DNA from: a bacterium
GTDB taxonomy: Bacteria > Actinomycetota > Thermoleophilia > Solirubrobacterales > Solirubrobacteraceae
Assembly (NCBI GenBank): GCA_021323635.1
Contig: JAJPKQ010000017.1
Span: forward strand, 233,949 to 297,948
Direction: 5' to 3'
DNA length: 64,000 bases
Made by a program: the position numbers and the translations under genes. Positions 43,145 through 51,769 of this stretch are shown piece after piece. Numbering within the stretch: the stretch's first letter is position 1; every line of letters starts with the position of its first letter. The notes beneath the pieces were generated by a model, which did not search any database, was not told where the DNA came from, and saw nothing but the letters and a program-made list of their open reading frames with translations.

Positions 43145-43507
43145 TCAGTAGCGCCGCACCGAGCGATAGAGCGCGTAGAGGACATAGAGGATGACCGCAA
43201 GCACGATGAAGAAGAACAGCTCGCCAGAGGCCATTGCAAAGAGCCGCGGCGCGGCGGCGAGGAGCAGCACCGCGCCGCCGATCGCCGCATAGAGCAGCGC
43301 GCGCCTGCCTTCGCCGAGCGCAAGCAGCGTGAAGCGGCGCATGCGATAGAGCCGCGCCGCCGCCCAGACGACCGCGCCCGCAAAGGCCGCTGAGAGCGCC
43401 GCTTCAGCCGCAGCCGCGCCGTTGCCCCCACCGGGCAGGAACTGCACCGCGGCGGCAAGTGCGATGATCACGCCCACCTCGATCGCGATGCGCAGCTGCC
43501 GACTCAT
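43145..43507 (-). CDS. Small membrane protein, unknown
   Basis: A 120-aa protein with four hydrophobic segments (IAIEVGVIIALAAAVQFL, AAFAGAVVWAAARLY, LLYAAIGGAVLLLAAAP, FFFIVLAVILYVLYALY) and basic loops (RLYRMRR, YRSVRRY). It resembles no family I know. Convergent with the cyclase gene and divergent from the next one. ATG 43507 is preferred to the GTG one codon earlier. Confidence 0.65.
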   Translation of the reverse strand: MSRQLRIAIEVGVIIALAAAVQFLPGGGNGAAAAEAALSAAFAGAVVWAAARLYRMRRFTLLALGEGRRALLYAAIGGAVLLLAAAPRLFAMASGELFFFIVLAVILYVLYALYRSVRRY

Positions 43508-43582
43508 CACACCGATCCTAGGAGGCGCCGGAGCGCTCCCCTGCGCGCACCGATCAGCGCGTGTCCGCTAGGATTCCGCGCG

Positions 43583-43879
43583 ATGCAGAGCCGCAGCGGC
43601 ACGCTTGCAAGCATGCGCACCGGATTGGCGCTCCTTGGCGCCACCCTGCTTGTGCTGCTGGCGGGCGCGCCCGATGCCCTGGCGAGCTTCGGACGCGGCG
43701 TCTACGGCGAGACCTCCGATCGCGTCGTCACCTACGCCGGCCTGTCGATGATCATCTTCTTCCCGCTCTTCATCTTTGTGATGAGCCGCATCCAGTACCG
43801 CCTCGAGCGGCGCAAGGATCGCCGCAAGGCGCACCTGCACCCCGCACTCGGCAACGGCCGCACGCACGGCGGTTGGTAG
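43583..43879 (+). CDS. Small two-helix membrane protein, unknown
   Basis: A 98-aa protein: a cleavable or anchor helix (TGLALLGATLLVLLAGAPDALASF), a short outer segment, a second helix (LSMIIFFPLFIFVMSRI) and a highly basic cytoplasmic tail (RLERRKDRRKAHLHP). ATG 43583, with another at 43613. Its stop lies inside the first codons of the enoyl-CoA hydratase gene, so the two are coupled. Confidence 0.65.
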   Translation: MQSRSGTLASMRTGLALLGATLLVLLAGAPDALASFGRGVYGETSDRVVTYAGLSMIIFFPLFIFVMSRIQYRLERRKDRRKAHLHPALGNGRTHGGW

Positions 43880-44637
43880 AGGCAGAGCCCGTCCGCTACC
43901 GGCGCCTGGGCGCTGCGGCGCTGATCACGATCGCACGCCCGCAGGTGCGCAACGCGATCGACGGGCCGACCGCCGCGGCGCTTGCCGGCGCCCTTGCGCG
44001 CTTCCACAGCGACGCAGAGGCCCGTGTGCTAGTGCTGACCGGCGCCGGGGAGACCTTCTGCGCCGGCGCGGACCTCAAGGCGCTGGCGAGCTTTGGCGAG
44101 CGCCTCGCCGATCCGGGCGGGCCGCTCGGCATCAGCCGCACGCAGGCGCAGAAGCCGACGATCGCGGCTGTCGCTGGCTACTGCCTGGCCGGAGGACTGG
44201 AGCTCGCGCTGTGGTGCGATCTGCGCATCGCTGCCGAGAATGCGATCTTCGGCTGCGCCGAGCGCCGCTTCGGCGTCCCCCTGATCGACGGGGGCACCCA
44301 ACGGCTGCCCCGGATCGTCGGGCTTGGCCGAGCGCTCGAGCTGATCCTGACGGGCCGTCTGATCGATGCCGCCGAGGCGCACGCGATCGGGCTCGTCAAC
44401 GAGGTGGTCGGCTCGGGCCGCCAGCTCGATCGCGCGCTCGAGCTGGCTGAGCGCATCGCCGCCTTCCCACAGGAGGCGATGCTCGCTGACCGCGCCGCCG
44501 CGCTGGCCGCCCAGGGGCTGTCGCTGAGCGAGGGCCTTGCGCTCGAGGCCCGCGCCGGCGAGCGCCTCTATGCGCAGGCGCTTGCAGGCGGCGCGCGCTT
44601 TGCGGCCGGTGAGGGGCGCGGCGGCAGCGGCCTTTAG
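43873..44637 (+). CDS. Enoyl-CoA hydratase/isomerase family protein
   Basis: A 254-aa crotonase-fold enzyme: ALITIARPQVRNAIDGPTAAAL, ETFCAGADLKALASF (oxyanion hole), IAAVAGYCLAGGLELALWCDLRIAAENAIFGCAERRFGVPLIDGGTQRLPRIVGLGRALELILTGRLIDAAEAHAIGLVNEVV. The first catalytic Glu is not in the usual place (GLELALWCD), while E272-type positions are ERRFGV; activity may be hydratase or isomerase. The only start that covers the first strand is TTG 43873, overlapping the previous stop by 7 nt; no ATG or GTG fits. Confidence 0.85.
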   Translation: MVEAEPVRYRRLGAAALITIARPQVRNAIDGPTAAALAGALARFHSDAEARVLVLTGAGETFCAGADLKALASFGERLADPGGPLGISRTQAQKPTIAAVAGYCLAGGLELALWCDLRIAAENAIFGCAERRFGVPLIDGGTQRLPRIVGLGRALELILTGRLIDAAEAHAIGLVNEVVGSGRQLDRALELAERIAAFPQEAMLADRAAALAAQGLSLSEGLALEARAGERLYAQALAGGARFAAGEGRGGSGL

Positions 44638-44671
44638 CGACCGCTGCCGATCGATATCCTCACTGCCTGAG

Positions 44672-46759
44672 ATGGCCTACTTCCTGACCGGCGCCACCGG
44701 ATTCATCGGCCGCCATCTGGTGCTGCGTCTGCTCGCCAATCGCGATGGCGACCTCTACGTGCTCGTGCGCAAGGGCTCGCTCGGCAGGCTTGAGGAGCTG
44801 CGCGAGCGCTACTGGCCCGCGCGTGTCGCCGAGCTTGCCCTGCGCGGTGCCGCAGAGCAGGCGCCGGCGAGCGCGCTCGGCATTGCGGGCGCGCATGCGG
44901 GCAGGCTCGCAGCGGAGCTGACCGCGCGCATCCACCCGGTGGCAGGAGACCTCGCCCGGCCGCTGTTGGGATTGGACGAGCAGCAGATCGAGGAGCTGGG
45001 TCCCCACATCAGCGACTTCATCCACCTGGCCGCGCTCTACGACATGAGCGCCTCCGAGCGCGATGATCGCCAGGCAAATGTGGTGGGCACGCGCCATGCT
45101 CTGGAGCTGGCGCGTGCGCTGGAGGTCGAGCGCTTCCACCACATCTCCTCGGTGGCGGTGGCCGGCAGCTACCGCGGCGCCTTCAACGAGCGGATGTTCG
45201 ACGAGGGCCAGCAGCTCCCCTCGCCCTACCATCGCACGAAGTTCGAAGCTGAGCGCCTCGTGCGCGAGCAGCCCTATGTGGCGTGGCGGATCTACCGACC
45301 GGCGATCGTCGTCGGGGACTCGCGGACGGGCGAGATCGAAAAGGTCGACGGCCCCTACTACTTCTTCAAGTCGATCAAGCGCCTGCGCTCGCTGCTGCCG
45401 GAGTGGCTGCCGCTGGCGGGCATCGACCTCGGGCGCACGAACATCGTGCCCGTCGACTGGGTGGCTGACGCGCTAGATCACCTGATGCACGAGCCTGGCC
45501 TCGACGGCGCGGCATTCCATCTCGGCGATCCGCAGGGGCAGTCGATCGCAAAGGTCATAAACCTGGTGGCGGAGGCAGCCCATGCCCCGCGCATGGCCGT
45601 CACGGTCGACGGCCGCCTGAGCGGTGCCCTGCGCTCCGGCCCGCTCTCGCTGCTGATGCGCATGCCCCCGCTGGCGCAGGCGCGGCGGCTGGCGCTCCAC
45701 GAGCTCGGCATCCCCGAGCAGGTCCTCGCCAACATGGACCTGCTGCCGCGCTTCGACTCGCGCGAGACCCGGCGGCTGCTTGCAGGCGCCGGGCTCGAGC
45801 GCCCGCCGGCGCTCGAGGAATACGTCGGGCGTCTGTGGGCGTTCTGGGAACGCGAGCTGGATCGCGACATGCGCGGCAGGCGCACATTGCGCGAGGCGAT
45901 CGTGGGCAACCACGTGATGATCACCGGCGCCTCCTCCGGAATCGGCCGCGCGGCCGCGAGGAAGATCGCCGAGGCAGGCGGCATCCCGATCCTGGTGGCG
46001 CGCAATGTGGAGCGGCTCGAGCAGGTCCGCGCTGAGATCGTCGCCGCCGGCGGGACCGCCTATGTGTACGCCGCGGACCTGACGGTGCCCGAGCAGATCG
46101 ACGATGTGCTTGCGCGCATCTTCGCCGACCACCAGCGCATCGACGCGCTGGTCAACAACGCCGGCCGCTCGATCCGCCGCTCGGTGGCGCTCAGCTACGA
46201 CCGCATGCACGACTACGAACGCACGATGCAGCTCAACTACTTCGCCGCGGTCCGGCTGATCCTGGGCGTGCTGCCGCATATGCGCGAGCGCCGCCGCGGG
46301 CATATCGTCAACGTCTCGACGATCGGCGTGCAGGCAAGCCCGCCTCGCTTCTCGGCCTATGTCGCCTCAAAGGCGGCACTGGACGCCTTCACGCGGGTGG
46401 TCGCCAGCGAGGTGCTGGGCGACGGCGTGACCTTCACGACCATCCACATGCCGCTCGTGCGCACGCCGATGATCGAGCCGACGAAGATCTACCGCGCCTT
46501 CCCGGCGATCACACCCGACGAGGCCGCGGAGATGATCTGCGAGGCGCTGCGCAGCCATCCCAAGCAGATCGGCACCCGCCTGGGAACGACCGCAGAAGTG
46601 CTCTATGCGCTTGCCCCAAAGGTCGTCGACCGCATCCTGAACACCGCCTACAGCGTCTTCCCGGAGTCGGCGGCGGCACGCGGCGAGGTGGTGGTCGACG
46701 AACCGGCCAGCCTCGAGCAGATCGCGATGGCGACGCTCACGCGCGGCGTGCACTGGTAG
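44672..46759 (+). CDS. Fatty acyl-CoA reductase-like/short-chain dehydrogenase fusion
   Basis: A 695-aa two-domain protein. Residues 1-370 are an extended SDR: MAYFLTGATGFIGRHLVLRLL, FIHLAALYDM, HHISSVAVAGSY, SPYHRTKFEAERLV (YxxxK) and WRIYRPAIVVGDSRTG. Residues about 415-695 are a classical SDR: HVMITGASSGIGRAAARKIAEAG, LVNNAGRSIRR and FSAYVASKAALDAF. The same fusion occurs in mycobacterial AcrA1-type and marine fatty acyl-CoA reductases, which convert acyl-CoA to aldehyde or alcohol, so a role in wax ester or lipid synthesis is plausible. ATG 44672. Confidence 0.88.
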   Translation: MAYFLTGATGFIGRHLVLRLLANRDGDLYVLVRKGSLGRLEELRERYWPARVAELALRGAAEQAPASALGIAGAHAGRLAAELTARIHPVAGDLARPLLGLDEQQIEELGPHISDFIHLAALYDMSASERDDRQANVVGTRHALELARALEVERFHHISSVAVAGSYRGAFNERMFDEGQQLPSPYHRTKFEAERLVREQPYVAWRIYRPAIVVGDSRTGEIEKVDGPYYFFKSIKRLRSLLPEWLPLAGIDLGRTNIVPVDWVADALDHLMHEPGLDGAAFHLGDPQGQSIAKVINLVAEAAHAPRMAVTVDGRLSGALRSGPLSLLMRMPPLAQARRLALHELGIPEQVLANMDLLPRFDSRETRRLLAGAGLERPPALEEYVGRLWAFWERELDRDMRGRRTLREAIVGNHVMITGASSGIGRAAARKIAEAGGIPILVARNVERLEQVRAEIVAAGGTAYVYAADLTVPEQIDDVLARIFADHQRIDALVNNAGRSIRRSVALSYDRMHDYERTMQLNYFAAVRLILGVLPHMRERRRGHIVNVSTIGVQASPPRFSAYVASKAALDAFTRVVASEVLGDGVTFTTIHMPLVRTPMIEPTKIYRAFPAITPDEAAEMICEALRSHPKQIGTRLGTTAEVLYALAPKVVDRILNTAYSVFPESAAARGEVVVDEPASLEQIAMATLTRGVHW

Positions 46760-46777
46760 CAGCCCACTGGCGGCGCC

Positions 46778-47878
46778 TCAGATGCGCGCAAGCCCCTTCA
46801 GCGGCGGCATTCGCGTCGCCCGCCAAGCCGGATAGATGCCGCCGAGCACGCCGATCGCAATGCCGATCAAAAGCCCCCGGCCGAGGCCCCAGGCGGTGAT
46901 GACGGGGCTGACGTAGGAGGAGACGCCCAGGCCGGCAACGAGGCCGAGGCTGCCGAGAACCCCCACCAACAGGCCGATCGCGGCGCCCAGCAGGCTGACC
47001 GCGATCCCCTCCCCGATGATCAGCGCGCCGACCTGTCGCGCGCTCCAACCGACCGTCGCCAGCACCGCCAGCTCGCCCTGACGCTCGATCGTCGCCATCA
47101 CCATCGTGTTGGTCACGCTGATGCCGCCCACGATCAGCGCTACGACGATGATCACATCGACCGCGTTGCTGATCAGAACGCCGTTGGCACCCGCCCGCGC
47201 TGCCTGTTCGGGCGTAGAGATCACCTCGGTGCCCGGCAGCGTGCGTTCGATGCCCGCTCGCGCCTGCGCCGCCGATGCGCCGGCGGCAAGCTGCACGGCG
47301 ATCAGCGTCGCCTCGCCGCTGCGACCGCTCAGCGCCTGTGCGCTCGCCAGCGGGATCACCGCGCCGGAGTCCTCGTAGAGGACGCCGGTGTGGTAGATGC
47401 CGCTCACGGTTGCCGGCGCGCCCTTCACGCGCATCCGCGCCCCGACCCCGACGTGCAGTGAGCGCGCGAGCGCTTCGCCGACTGCGACCTGGCCTGCGGC
47501 CGGCGGGGAGCCGGCTAGGAAGACGAGGTTGCGCATGAAGAAGCTGCCCGGGCGCACGCCGAAGGTAACAGCGGCCGGCTGGCCGGCAATCGCTTCGACC
47601 AGCAGCGCGACCGGCGTCGCACGAGCGACGAGCGGGTCGCGTTCGACGCGCTGCACAAGCGCTTCCGGGAGCATCGATGCGGTCGGGTCGGAGACCCCCG
47701 ACTGGAAGATGCCGAGGTCCGATCCGCCCAGATGAATCAGGCCGGCAGCGGAGCTCTGCAGCCCCTGCGTCAGTGCCAGCAGCGCCACGATCATCGCCAC
47801 TCCGACAGCTACGCCAAGCGCGGTCAGCAGCGTGCGCGCACGCCGGCGCATGAGGTTGTTGACGATCAGCGAGAGCAT
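46778..47878 (-). CDS. FtsX/MacB-type ABC transporter permease
   Basis: A 366-aa permease: N-terminal RRRARTLLTALGVAVGVAMIVALLAL, a large outer domain (about 45-235), then three helices (VIIVVALIVGGISVTNTMVMATIERQGELAVLATVGWSARQV, GIAVSLLGAAIGLLVGVLGSLGL, GLLIGIAIGVLGGIYPAWRATRMPPL) with the family end motif YPAWRATRMPPLKGL. MacB/LolE-type proteins move lipids or proteins by mechanotransmission. It lies 76 nt after the MlaF-type ATPase gene; no second ATPase is near, so it may use that one. Confidence 0.9.
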   Translation of the reverse strand: MLSLIVNNLMRRRARTLLTALGVAVGVAMIVALLALTQGLQSSAAGLIHLGGSDLGIFQSGVSDPTASMLPEALVQRVERDPLVARATPVALLVEAIAGQPAAVTFGVRPGSFFMRNLVFLAGSPPAAGQVAVGEALARSLHVGVGARMRVKGAPATVSGIYHTGVLYEDSGAVIPLASAQALSGRSGEATLIAVQLAAGASAAQARAGIERTLPGTEVISTPEQAARAGANGVLISNAVDVIIVVALIVGGISVTNTMVMATIERQGELAVLATVGWSARQVGALIIGEGIAVSLLGAAIGLLVGVLGSLGLVAGLGVSSYVSPVITAWGLGRGLLIGIAIGVLGGIYPAWRATRMPPLKGLARI

Positions 47879-47954
47879 TTGCCAGGGCCTGCGCGCTTCT
47901 GGCGGCAGCCGCTACCCCGCCAGCCTACCGTCCCGCGCCGCGATCGGGCCGGCG

Positions 47955-48779
47955 TCAGTCCATCCCCAGCGGCCCACGCGCCGAGCCGGAGAGAAACTGG
48001 CGGACGAAGGGGTGCTCGGTTGCGAACATCTCCTCGGCGGTGCCCGCCCGAACGATCTTGCCGCGCCAGAGGATGGCGAGGTATTCGCCGATGCGCCGTG
48101 CCGAGGCGATGTCGTGGGTGACGACCATGTAGGCTCCGCCGTAGGTTGCGTGCATCTTCTTGATCAGCTCGCAGAGCAGCGCGGTGCGGACCGGGTCAAG
48201 CCCCGAGTCGGGCTCGTCGAAGATCACGATGTCCGGTTCCATCGCCAACGCCCGCGCGAAGCCCGCGCGCTTGCGCATCCCGCCAGAGAGCTCCGAGGGA
48301 TAGAGATCGGCGTAGCGGGCGAGGCCCACGTCGGCCAGGCGTGCGCGTACGATCTGCGCGATCTCCGCCTCCGAGCGGCCGGTGTGCTGGCGCAGCGGAA
48401 AGGCGATGTTGTCGTAGAGCGACATCGATCCAAACAGGGCGCCGTCCTGGAAGAGCATCCCAATCCGCTGGCGCAGGGCCAGCAGCTGGGGCAGCGGCAG
48501 CGCGCCGACGTTCTCTCCGCGCACGAAGATCTCGCCGGAGTCGGGAAACATCAGCCCGATGATGTGCTTGATCAGGACGCTCTTGCCGGTGCCTGAGGGC
48601 CCGAGCACCACCGTGATCGTGTCGTCGGGCAGCTCGAGATGCACGCCGTCGAGCACCCACACGCCGCCCAAGCGCTTGTGGACATCGATGCACCGCACCG
48701 CGGGGTTCGCCACCGGCGCGGGGATCTCGTAGGTGACATCCGCAGCGCTTCTCGTGCGCTGCCTGATCTCTTCGCTCAC
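47955..48779 (-). CDS. mlaF: MlaF/MceG-type ABC transporter ATPase
   Basis: A 274-aa ATPase: Walker A GPSGTGKS (60-67), IGMLFQDGALFGSMSLYDNIAFPLRQHT (the MlaF Q-loop segment), signature LSGGMRKRAGFARALAMEPDIVIFDEPDSGLDP and the H-loop VVTHDIASA. It powers lipid import or export by Mce systems. ATG 48779 overlaps the stop of the sixth mce gene by 4 nt, so it is translated with them. Confidence 0.95.
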   Translation of the reverse strand: MSEEIRQRTRSAADVTYEIPAPVANPAVRCIDVHKRLGGVWVLDGVHLELPDDTITVVLGPSGTGKSVLIKHIIGLMFPDSGEIFVRGENVGALPLPQLLALRQRIGMLFQDGALFGSMSLYDNIAFPLRQHTGRSEAEIAQIVRARLADVGLARYADLYPSELSGGMRKRAGFARALAMEPDIVIFDEPDSGLDPVRTALLCELIKKMHATYGGAYMVVTHDIASARRIGEYLAILWRGKIVRAGTAEEMFATEHPFVRQFLSGSARGPLGMD

Positions 48780-50326
48780 GGCTTCACCTGCGGGAACTGG
48801 CTGACGTGACCTTCGACGTTAAAGGCTTCCTGCTGGCGGCAGGGCGGCGCCCCGACATGATTGGCTTCGCTGCCCGAGCGGTTTGCGACCGGCGGGATCT
48901 GGCCCACCAGCTTTTCGCCGCCTGATCCGGTCAGTTCGAAGGGTTCTCCGCGCAGTGCCTTGATGATCGATTCCGAGACGTATTCGTTGGGCGGCCCGGT
49001 GAGCGCCGGCGCGGAGTCCGCACACGCGGAGGAGGAGAATACGGGCAGGCCGCTTGCAAGCTCGTTGAACGCGCCCGGATGGAAGTAGGGGTTGGCGCGC
49101 GAGATCCCAAGCGGATGCTTGAAGATCGCCAGGCCTTCGGGCGAGAGCACGCTCATCGCGGATATGTAGTGCTCGCGCGGGCCGCTGCCGCCATTGACGT
49201 TTTCGTTGCCGGAGCGCCCGTTGGTGGCGGCAGTGGCGTTGCCGAAGAAGGCCTGCAGCTCCGGCTCGTATTCGCCCAGGTAGCGGAAGAACGGGTTGAG
49301 GTTGCGCAGGATCGGCGTCAATTCCCCGAGCACCGGCTTGGTCAGCGCAAGCGAGCGGTCGAAGGCCGGCAGCCCTTCCTTGGAGGTCTTCGCCCACAGC
49401 CCAAGGTCGCCGACGAAGCGCTTGAGCGGCGGTGCGAAGGCCTGCAGCGCCCGCAGCGTCGGCGCAAGCTGGCGCTCGGTTGCGCGGAACTGGATCAGGT
49501 AGGGGTTGGCATCCGCGGCAAAGCGATCCAGTTCCTTCAGCGCCTGCGTGGAGGTGCGCTCGAAGGGCGGCAGCGCCTTGAAGGCGGCGGCGAAGGCGCG
49601 ACTTGACCGCGCTGCCGCCGAGAACGTGCGTTCGCCGCCCCTGATCAGCCCTTCGAGCTGGCGTTCGCGCCCGGCGAGCGCCGCAAAGACCACGCCCGTG
49701 CTGTGGACCAGCGCGCTCAGCGCCTCTTCCTGCGCGGCCAAGAGGCGCAGAAGCTTGTTTGTTTCCGTCGCAAACGGTTCCAGTTCGGCGAAGAAGGCGT
49801 TGATGTCTTCGCCGCGACCCTTGAGCGCGGCCGCCCAGCTCTGCTGCCAGCGCTGGAACTCCCTTCGCGTCTGCGGATTGAAGGTCGAGAGCACTTCATC
49901 GAGCGTCACGGTCGGTTCGACGTTCGCCTGCGGCAGCGTAGCTTCATCGGGCAGGTAGGGGCCGCCGGAGCCGTGCGGGATCAGCTGCACGTAGGTCTCG
50001 CCGAGGATCGTCATTTCGCGCAGGATCGCGTGGTCGCTGGTGGGGATCGGCGCGTAGCGCGATTCCAATTCGATCAGCGCCTGAGCGCTGCCGTTGCTTT
50101 CGCTCACCGAGACGACATGGCCGACCGGCACGCCCGCGATGCGCACATCGGACTGTTCGGCCAGCTGCAGCCCGTTGGGAAAGTCGATCTTGACGCGGTA
50201 GCCCTTTGGGCGCAGCGGGACCGGGCCGCCGAAGGAGTACCAGAGGAACAGGAACAGCCCGAAGCATGCGAGCACAAAGGTCGCGATCACGAGCAGGTTG
50301 GCCAGCGTCGGCGTGCGCTTCTGCAT
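48776..50326 (-). CDS. Mce/MlaD family protein (sixth, MceF position)
   Basis: A 516-aa protein: N-terminal membrane helix (LANLLVIATFVLACFGLFLFLWY), MlaD domain (about 40-120: YRVKIDFPNGLQLAEQSDVRIAGVPVGHV, YVQLIPH), a long helical Mce region (about 150-350), then a variable part ending in a Cys-bearing segment (FSSSACADS, PPCRQQEAF). In Mce systems six such subunits form a hetero-hexamer tube for lipids across the cell envelope. ATG 50326 directly abuts the previous stop. Confidence 0.93.
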   Translation of the reverse strand: MQKRTPTLANLLVIATFVLACFGLFLFLWYSFGGPVPLRPKGYRVKIDFPNGLQLAEQSDVRIAGVPVGHVVSVSESNGSAQALIELESRYAPIPTSDHAILREMTILGETYVQLIPHGSGGPYLPDEATLPQANVEPTVTLDEVLSTFNPQTRREFQRWQQSWAAALKGRGEDINAFFAELEPFATETNKLLRLLAAQEEALSALVHSTGVVFAALAGRERQLEGLIRGGERTFSAAARSSRAFAAAFKALPPFERTSTQALKELDRFAADANPYLIQFRATERQLAPTLRALQAFAPPLKRFVGDLGLWAKTSKEGLPAFDRSLALTKPVLGELTPILRNLNPFFRYLGEYEPELQAFFGNATAATNGRSGNENVNGGSGPREHYISAMSVLSPEGLAIFKHPLGISRANPYFHPGAFNELASGLPVFSSSACADSAPALTGPPNEYVSESIIKALRGEPFELTGSGGEKLVGQIPPVANRSGSEANHVGAPPCRQQEAFNVEGHVSQFPQVKP

Positions 50327-51769
50327 CTAGCCGCCGCCTCCGCTGCTCGCCGCTGTCGCCCTTGCGGCCGATGCGCTGCTTTGGGCCGCCCTGCATTCGC
50401 TCGCTGTGATGTGGGGCAGGTTGAGCAGGCTCACGATCACCTTGGCCGTCGCGTCCTGCCTGGCGGCGGCTTCGATAACGGTCAAGAAGCTGCAGTTGAA
50501 GTACAGCAGCGTGTTGCCGAGCGCCCCGTTGGCGTCCGCGCTGGCGTAGGAGGAGTTGACGTTGTGCGCCGCCCAATCGGCAAAGAAGAGGAAGCCACCC
50601 TGGCTGCGTCCGGGGTTGTATGCAAGCTCGTTGAAGATTTCATTGAAGACCGTGAAGGAGATGGTCAGCCCGGGCAGCGCCTTCGCGAAGGCGCGCGATG
50701 CGGGGCCGAGCTTTTCGATCGGGGCGCGGGCCTCGCGGGTGAAGGGCCTGATCTCGTTCCTGATGATCGGGGTGGTCTTCTTCAGGAAGGGGATCGAGGC
50801 ACGCTCCGCCGGGGCAAGCTCGCTCGCGAAGGGGTGCAGCGCAGCTAGCGTCGGCCCGAGGTAGTGGGCGGCGGTCGCGAGCTTGCCCAGGCCATGATCG
50901 GTCTTGGCGAGCGCGGCGGGGAGCAGCTGCAGAGTGCGCTGGACGTTTGCGTCCTGCGCCACAAAGACGCGGAACACGTGATTGGAGTTTTCAACCAGCT
51001 GCGCGAGGTCCTTTTCAACTTCGCCCAGCGCCTGCAGCAGCGCGCTGAAGTTGTGGATCGACCCTGCGATGTCCCGGTGGTAGAGCGATAGTTCCTTGGT
51101 GATCTCTTCAACATTGCGGGCGAGCGGGTCAAAGCGCCGGTAGACCGCAGCCAGCCGCCTGCCGTTGCCGTGCAGCCCTTCGGCGGCGGCGGCCAGCAGC
51201 GCCTGCAGGTAGGCGCGCGTTTCGCCATCGAGCGTTTCCAGGAATTGGTCGAAGTTCACATTCGGGGAGGTCTGCGCCACCGGCAGCGTGGCGCCGCTCT
51301 GCAGTCGCCCGCTGGAGGGATCGCCGGGATCAACCTCGACCGTCATTTCCTGCAGCGGGGTCTTCGGCCGCACCAGCAGCGTTGCGTCGCGGTAGATGCG
51401 CGCGTACCTGGGTGTGAGCGCCATCGTCACGAGCGCCAGCCCGTGCCTCAGTTCGACCGCTTCGATTTCGCCGATCTTTGCGCCCGCGATCGTGACCGCC
51501 TGGCCCTGGCCGGGGGTGAGCGCCTGCGCCGAGCGCAGGTATGCCTTGAGGATGAAGTGCGACTGACCGATCAGGGGCACTCCGCTTGGCACGCTCAGGC
51601 GCTCATTGGAGAGCACGTAGCCGCCAACGAAGATCGCAAGCACGACCATCGTGATGACGGCGATGAAGGAGGCGCGGTAGCGACGGATCTGGTCGCGGAT
51701 GCCGCGACCCTGAAGCTGCTCGGCGGAGCCGTTGCCGGCGGCCCCGTTGCCGCTTGGCTTGGCGCTCAT
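50327..51769 (-). CDS. Mce/MlaD family protein (fifth)
   Basis: A 480-aa protein: cytoplasmic polar start, helix FIAVITMVVLAIFVGGYVL, MlaD domain (FILKAYLRSAQALTPGQGQAVTIAGAKIGEIEAVEL, LQEMTVEVDPGD), helical region (about 160-360) and C-terminal GGFLFFADWAAHNVNSSYASADANGALG. A final Ala/Ser/Gly tail lacks the Cys-rich end of its neighbours. ATG 51769 overlaps the preceding stop by 4 nt; its own stop abuts the next ATG. Confidence 0.93.
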   Translation of the reverse strand: MSAKPSGNGAAGNGSAEQLQGRGIRDQIRRYRASFIAVITMVVLAIFVGGYVLSNERLSVPSGVPLIGQSHFILKAYLRSAQALTPGQGQAVTIAGAKIGEIEAVELRHGLALVTMALTPRYARIYRDATLLVRPKTPLQEMTVEVDPGDPSSGRLQSGATLPVAQTSPNVNFDQFLETLDGETRAYLQALLAAAAEGLHGNGRRLAAVYRRFDPLARNVEEITKELSLYHRDIAGSIHNFSALLQALGEVEKDLAQLVENSNHVFRVFVAQDANVQRTLQLLPAALAKTDHGLGKLATAAHYLGPTLAALHPFASELAPAERASIPFLKKTTPIIRNEIRPFTREARAPIEKLGPASRAFAKALPGLTISFTVFNEIFNELAYNPGRSQGGFLFFADWAAHNVNSSYASADANGALGNTLLYFNCSFLTVIEAAARQDATAKVIVSLLNLPHITASECRAAQSSASAARATAASSGGGG

